From Meghimatium bilineatum (taxonomy: Eukaryota > Mollusca > Gastropoda > Stylommatophora > Philomycidae): a stretch of DNA of 64,000 nt. How positions within the stretch are numbered: the first letter of the stretch is position 1; each line of letters begins with the position of its first letter. The notes beneath the pieces are model-generated. The model saw only the letters and a list, made by a program, of their open reading frames with translations, made no database searches and was not told the DNA's origin. This document shows, in pieces, positions 58,311 to 64,000 of the stretch. The position numbers and the translations under genes were made by a program. The stretch lies in assembly GCA_034231615.1 (NCBI GenBank), contig CM067306.1, forward strand, positions 33,101,363 to 33,165,362, written 5' to 3'.

Positions 58311-59156
58311 AAGTGACTTGAGAAAATATATATGGGAAATCTTGACTAAAATCACGATTATGGATTGACTAAATTTGGGAACTGTTGCCCAAGTGGTAGA
58401 CAAATTAATGACAGCTGAGCTGAAGTTCAAATCTCTGTTACATTATGATTTTTTTCAATAATCTATTGAACCTTCCTAATATTTAATTATTTATTTATTT
58501 CTACGATTAACGGCAAGTGTGAACCTGTAATGTCACCATCAACCTGGGTCAAAAAGACAATTTTCTAGCAGAAATGATAAACTTTCGTTCTTGTTTTGGT
58601 GAAGATTCATTGTGGTTAGAAGCACTGGAACTTAGGCCCTAAGGGTAATCGAATGTAAAAGTATAAGATTTCATTTATAGAAATCTCCAAAACTGCAGCT
58701 CTGGCACATTTACAAGACCTGTCTACAACAAATTCTCATCTGCTGGCCAATATATTTAATTACTGTCCGTGTAACTTAATTTTCGTTTTCCATAGAAGTG
58801 AGTTTTATTTCATGTTTTTAAACTAACATTTGTTTCCTAATGATTATTGAGATGTAGATGTTTTACTGTTAACTTGTCACGAGATGATCAAACAAAGTCA
58901 TTCTTGTTCTTTTTCTATATATGTTAGAAGTGATAAGAGTTCGCAAGGAACTATCTTTGTGTTTGCTTCGATAATCAGGGATTAGGAATTGCAATAAATT
59001 TAGCTCTTCTTTCCTATGTATAGTTTTCGGTTTTTTTTGAAGGTGTGTTGAGAGATTTAATACCCAGACATGTCCGTATATAAGGTGGTGGCTTTGAGTT
59101 CAAATCCCTTTAGGAAAAGAGAACATGATATTTAGTACTCATTATATCCTATTTGC
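58311..59156. other. No supported gene; tRNA-like traces
   Basis: 58385-58440 (CCCAAGTGGTAGAC, GAAGTTCAAATCTC) and 59065-59110 (GAGTTCAAATCCC) look like worn SINE heads. Nothing else is recognised. Confidence 0.35.
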
Positions 59157-59590
59157 CTATTTGTCTTTTCTGATCTTTTTCTGTAAGGAGTCACATGATT
59201 GAATGACGACCGGTTTTCCAGCTATGGCACGTTTGATTGCTTGATATTCATTAATATTGTGACGACTCAGAATGTTGGTAACTCTTTCAATCCATTTTTT
59301 GGTCTTCCTTTGCATCTTGCTGTTTCCATTTTCATGTTGTATACTCTTGCTGCTGGTCAATAAGGGATAATTCTCATTAAGTGGCCGAACCAATTCAGTC
59401 TCGGTTTATCAATTTATGTGATCACAGACGTTGCTCCAACATTTCTTGTAATCTCTTCATTTCTCACACGATCTCTTCTTATTCTGTTTGCTGCTTTTCT
59501 TAAACACCTCATTTCACAAGTAGACGTTTTCTTGTTCTGTTGTTCTTTAGTTAGTGTCCATGTCTACATTGATAATATAATGTTGATATG
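59157..59590 (-). mobile_element. LINE RT C-terminal fragment
   Basis: The minus strand: KKTSTCEMRCLRKAANRIRR, DRVRNEEITRNVGA, WFGHLMRI, KKWIERVTNILSRHNINEYQ. Standard RTE-like tail words; frames broken. Confidence 0.75.
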
Positions 59591-59819
59591 AAGATTTAAT
59601 TTTTGATTTGTCTTTTGGTTTCCATCGGGATAGCTTTGTCTTTTGGTTTCCATCGCGATAGATGTGTTTCAAAATTGGTGTATGTTCATAATTTAGCTAG
59701 TTGGCTTTTTAGTACTTAAAACTAATACATCAGAAGGAAAAATACATTCTTAGCTGTCACATCCCCAATATAATAAAATAATCACACAAAAACCATGTGT
59801 TTAACTTTTTATAGGGATA

Positions 59820-60075
59820 AATGAGTGGGTTACAGCGTGCCAAGTTCGAAACCACGTCCGTAGAAAAAAATAATTTCGGATTGTGATTTCCTGCATGACA
59901 CGCCATTTCCTCAAGTCGACCCATCTTTAATTGGGTACCCATATACATGGGTTGAGGAAGAAAAACACAGCAAGGGTGAAAGCTGGCCACTACACCTAAT
60001 AGTTAGGGGCCTAGGACAAATCCCTCCACCCTATATCAAACTAGTATCTACGGCCGTAAACACAGAAGGCCTCGA
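59820..60075 (+). mobile_element. tRNA-derived SINE, older copy
   Basis: Relative of 36836-37078: GCGTGCCAAGTTCGAAACC in the head, GTCGACCCATCTTTAATTGG in the body and a short final CCTAATAGTTAGGGGCC region. Diverged; no clear target duplication. Confidence 0.65.
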
Positions 60076-60124
60076 ACTTTGAGTATATGAAATGCCTTTT
60101 GAAGTTAGAACAGCTTCCTACGCT

Positions 60125-60655
60125 CAGTAGGTCTATGTATGTTAAAGTATGCTCCACCATTATGTACATAGTAGATCTGTGTATGTTAAGGTATGCTCCA
60201 CCATTATGTACATAGTAGATCTGTGTATGTTAAAGTATGTTTCATCATTATGTACATAGTAGATCTGTGTATGTTAAAGTATGTTCCACAATTATGTACA
60301 CAGTAGGTCTGTGTATGTTAAAGTATGTTCCACAATTATGTACACAGTAGGTCTGTGTATGTTAAAGTATGTTCCACAATTATGTACACAGTAGGTCTGT
60401 GTATGTTAAAGTATGCTCCACCATTATGTACACAGTAGGTATGTGTATGTTAAGGTATGTTCCACAATTATGTACACAGTAGGTCTGTGTATGTTAAAGT
60501 ATGTTCCACAATTATGTACACAGTAGGTCTGTGTATGTTAAAGTATGCTCCACCATTATGTACACAGTAGGTCTGTGTATGTTAAGGTATGCTCCACAAT
60601 TCTGTACACAGTAGGTCTGTGTATGTTAAGGTATGCTTCACCATTATGTACAATA
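60125..60655. repeat. 44-bp minisatellite, about 12 units
   Basis: Units of CAGTAGGTCTGTGTATGTTA, AAGTATGYTCCACMATTATG, TACA. Two unit types (CTCCACCATT and TTCCACAATT) alternate in blocks. Confidence 0.92.
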
Positions 60656-61700
60656 TGTTAACGTCTAGGTATGTCTATGCATACATATGTATACGTATGA
60701 TAACGTATGTTTCACCATTTTCTACACATATATCTAGTCACATCAAGCCTGTAAACATCTGAAGGTATTAAAGACTTGATCACACAGCTCATTTGACTCC
60801 ATGGCTTCGATATGTTTATCCTGTCTTTAGATGAAAACAGAACAACAGAGCTACTAGTAAATGCGGCTAGTACATTTACATAGAACATAAATAATTGGCG
60901 GTGTCTCCATGACTTTCTCCAAACAAAAGACCTACCAAAAAAATTAAATCAAACCTTCTGGGTTTGGGTCTCATTTTCTATTGTCCCCGTGCATTTCGTT
61001 GTCGGCTTTGGCCGTGACCATCGGTTGTACTATAATAGCTAAAAGAAGAAAGTAAAACATGACCTAAAAGGCTTATTTTTGATTATTTCAGTGCATTTCG
61101 TTGATCGGTCTTGGCTGTTTTTAGCATGCGACGCCAAGTATATAAACAGTGAAAAATACATTTGGGTATGATGTGGGTATTTGAAGCCTTTGGGTATGAA
61201 TGAGCGTTTGACATACTCATAATATCGGGTTCCGTCATTTCTCTGTCTCGCTTTCACTTGTATTCGGTTCTGTTTTTGTATACTTCCTATTTTTGTACAT
61301 TTCCTGTTTGTGTCACCTTTGACCTCATTTCTATCATTTCGGCCAATTTACTAGACACGTGAACACAAGTTGTACTGTCCTTACTTGTCGTCTTTGATTT
61401 ATATATGTTCGTGAACCTTGATAAAGACCTTTCGATCGAAACATCGATTTATGTGTGTGTGTGCCTATGTTTTATTCGTATTATTAGTACAACTTTATTA
61501 CCTCGTTTCAAGCTTTACCATATAAACAGTGACTAACGAAATTCACGACAGTAATAAAAAAAACCTCACGAATAAAGTGCTGTTTGCGTTCTGTTGAGAG
61601 GTCTATACTGGAGCTCGGTCATGGTTTAGGCAGGCGACACAAAGTGTATAAACAGCGACCAACGAAAATGCACAGCAATAAAAAAAATATCACATAAGAA
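60656..61700. other. No supported gene; local repeats
   Basis: Words like GCATTTCGTTG, GGTCTTGGCTG, GCGAC and AAGTRTATAAACAGYGA recur near 60.98, 61.08, 61.53 and 61.63 kb. 61416-61450 is a Penelope-terminus-like motif (GATAAAGACCTTTCGATCGA then AACATCG). Confidence 0.4.
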
Positions 61701-62308
61701 GGTTGATTCTGCTGTGTTTTGATCCTGTTGTAATGCCCTATTTAGCAATTAGTCATGACATATCATAATCAGGATTGTAACATCAATCCATCATGTTTTG
61801 GCTGCAGTCATTAAAATAGATATCAGACGACACGATCAAGAGAAGAAGACAAAGATTGATTCTTCGTAGAACAAGCATCCCAGAGTTCATGACTAGTGCT
61901 GTAATAGAAAATATGTTCAAGTAACACAACAAGATCTTGGCTGGCCATAGACAAGAATATAATTTGATTTATGCAAAATTGAAGCAGGCTATAAAGTTTA
62001 TAAAGTTATATATATCTATAAAGTTTATAAAGTTATATATAGCTATAAAGTTTATAAAATTATATATAGTTATAAAGTTTTCTTGAATATCGCTTAGATT
62101 TTTCTCCCTTTTTTTTACTTGATTTAATGATTTTTCTTTTACTCTCTTTTCTGTTCTTGCATTCTTTGTCTTTTTTTTCTATTTTTTCCCCTCACTTTGC
62201 TTCTTTCTCTCTGCTCGTCTCCTGTGTCATCTTTTTGTTCCTGTCTTGCAACATGATTCTCTGTTTGTTGTGGTCTTTTCTGTGTTTGTGTGTGTGTGTT
62301 TGTTTTTG

Positions 62309-62338
62309 TCCCGACGAAGAGTTTTTAGTCGAAACATC
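62309..62338 (+). repeat. Penelope-terminus-like motif beside the GIY-YIG relic
   Basis: CCCGACGAAGAGTTTTTAGT then CGAAACATC. Compare 49351-49387 and 61416-61450. About 140 bp before the endonuclease relic on the same strand. Confidence 0.5.
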
Positions 62339-62478
62339 ATCTGTTTCTGTTGAGTTTGCTTTTGCTGATGTTTCGTTAATGTGTTTTGTAAAGTACGGCA
62401 ACACTCCCGACATATTTCTGTTTTTTCCCCTTCATTACTTGTCCTTGCACCAACCCCAACATCTTCAGTACGTTAGAT

Positions 62479-62737
62479 TGTAGACATTGTGACAAAAATT
62501 ATATAGGTGAAGCGTGCTTACGACTGAGTGACCGCTTCTGTAGACATCTTTATACCACAGATAACTTACCCCTGTCGTCATTAATTTCAATGGTTATGGT
62601 CCTGCGATATCCAGGTCACTGCCCTCAGATCCTGCACCACGGATGACAAATCTAGGTACGCTATTGAAGATCGATTTATTTTTACATTCGGTACCCTCAA
62701 GCCTTTTGTACTTAACTCTGAACATTCATTTGTTTAA
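62479..62737 (+). pseudogene. Penelope-like element GIY-YIG endonuclease relic
   Basis: CRHCDKNYIGEACLRLSDRF, CRHLYTTDNLPLSSLI is the start of a GIY-YIG endonuclease of the Penelope type (CxxCxxxYIGE...R...H). After a frame change near the expected HFN..GH region the match resumes as DIQVTALRSCTTDDKSRYAI, EDRFIFTFGTLKPFVLNSEH, SFV, stop, with the R..E..FI...GTL.P..LN end typical of that family. One frameshift and loss of the middle make it non-functional. No reverse transcriptase part is visible upstream. Confidence 0.85.
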
Positions 62738-64000
62738 ATTTGTTTTGGTGTGGTCCTTACTGTATTCGTGTTCATGTTGTATCGTCTAATAATTTGTTAT
62801 ATCTGTTCTCATATCCCATCCCCTTTTCAAAAACACCTGCTTCCATGACTACATGTTTACACGTACGTCATTGTTACCTTGAACTTCGTAATGTTTACAT
62901 GTCAGTATAGTGTCTCTAGTGCTTCTGTGGTAGAAACATTATTTTTACTGTTTTCATTGTTTTTCGATTAAAAATAATATTCATGAGAAAGACCTAACGG
63001 TTCCAAACGTTGAAAAATGTCTTGTGTATTGTAATTTGTATTTTCTTTTCGTGTTTACACCCCATATCCACTTAGTGATAGTCTGTCAGTTGTGTACTCT
63101 TGGTCTCCGTAAGCCACAGTAAGGTTGTCCTCCTATGCCGGGGGACATTTTAGAATATTTTTAGTAATTTATGGTAGTATTTGTATTTTTACAATTTCTC
63201 CATCACTATTCTATTCACATTATCAATTCTGACATCAAAATATTCAGAAATGGATAGGCAATTATATTATATTTAGTATGTGTGCTTATTTGCAAAATTA
63301 TATTAGGTATATAAAATTTAATTAATAAAAAACAAGAAAATATGGCGAAATAACAATATAAATTTGTACATACCCAAGCTTGTATCCCAGAAAACCGAAT
63401 CATAATCCATTAATTGTGAAATAAAATACACCTACATGTATCCTGAACCATTTTGTACCGCATACAAGTATTTATATATACAGAATTACTTATAAATGTC
63501 ACATTGTCTTGAAGTCAACAAATGTATACAAAATGCACATTTTCCACAAAATTTTCTAATGATTAGGCCTACATTTTTGTGCCCAGGACTTATTATTTAA
63601 TCCTTATATGCATAATACAAATCATTATGTCTTAGATAATGTTTGAAAATTCACATTCGTATATGATACTACTAAAATAATGTTTTTGAATATAGATAAT
63701 GGGGAAAGCAATATATATTGCATTGGAAACGCCCCTCCTGAGCTTCATCAAAACTCAAATATAAATCAGAACTTCCATCAAAGTCAGATCGTAATAATAA
63801 TTATGATTCAATATTAGGCCTACAATCATAAACTAAGCTAATGTTGAAATTATTACCTAACGTATTCTAGAACATTTCCAAAGCCTAGCTAAATTAAAAA
63901 CATAGAGGACGTCTACATCTCATTACTTCTAATTCAAGTAGCAATAAGTTACACAAAATGAAAATGTAAACACACTTGTTTATATGAAATTAAAGCTAAA
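62738..64000. other. No supported gene
   Basis: AT-rich sequence without domain-bearing frames, strong splice pairs or clear repeats. Confidence 0.4.

Noticed and set aside
62127-62483. 118-codon plus-strand frame upstream of the GIY-YIG relic
   Set aside because: Its first half is a T-rich low-complexity tract and it is not in the endonuclease frame; no RT motif is present.

Overview
The window is animal nuclear DNA, most likely from a mollusc. It is AT-rich, intron-rich and packed with degraded transposable elements. The lineage call rests on one gene: a complete secreted precursor at 44.5-45.1 kb on the minus strand. It ends in a 44-residue amidated peptide of the egg-laying hormone (ELH)/diuretic hormone 44 type, whose ELH form is typical of lophotrochozoans. 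Species cannot be fixed from sequence alone.

Three host genes can be supported, all on the minus strand. (1) A homologue of mitochondrial fission factor (MFF) occupies 2.85-10.2 kb as four exons whose splice phases join exactly. The start is in the window; the coiled-coil and tail-anchor end is not and probably lies beyond position 1. (2) A DHHC palmitoyltransferase, ZDHHC24-like, occupies 25.7-32.7 kb as three exons with matching phases and encodes 477 residues. (3) The ELH/DH44-like precursor is at 44.5-45.1 kb, with its coding sequence in one exon behind a strong 3' splice site.

One complete piggyBac DNA transposon (11,363-13,999) lies upstream of MFF. It has TTAA duplications, matching 12-bp termini and a 592-residue transposase whose only visible lesion is a stop inside the C-terminal zinc finger.

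The rest is mobile and repetitive DNA. It includes 3' fragments of several LINE families: RTE-like ones with GAT or GATA tails, others with a C-terminal zinc finger, and one with an RNase H domain. There is a Penelope-like GIY-YIG relic near 62.5 kb and a series of short motifs resembling its terminal sequence. There are tRNA-derived SINEs, a 160-bp GAA-tailed SINE-like family, and TA-flanked pogo/Tc1-like MITEs. More than a dozen minisatellites are present, and several clearly grew from a segment inside a retroelement copy.

Layout: 1-2.8 kb is a minisatellite and presumed MFF intron; 2.8-10.2 kb is MFF with repeats in its introns; 11.4-14.0 kb is piggyBac; 14-25 kb is gene-poor repeats; 25.7-32.7 kb is the palmitoyltransferase with LINE-filled introns; 32.7-44 kb is a LINE graveyard; 44.5-45.1 kb is the neuropeptide; 45.2-64 kb is LINE, SINE, MITE and satellite DNA with no supportable host gene. 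The three genes do not form an obvious functional group.
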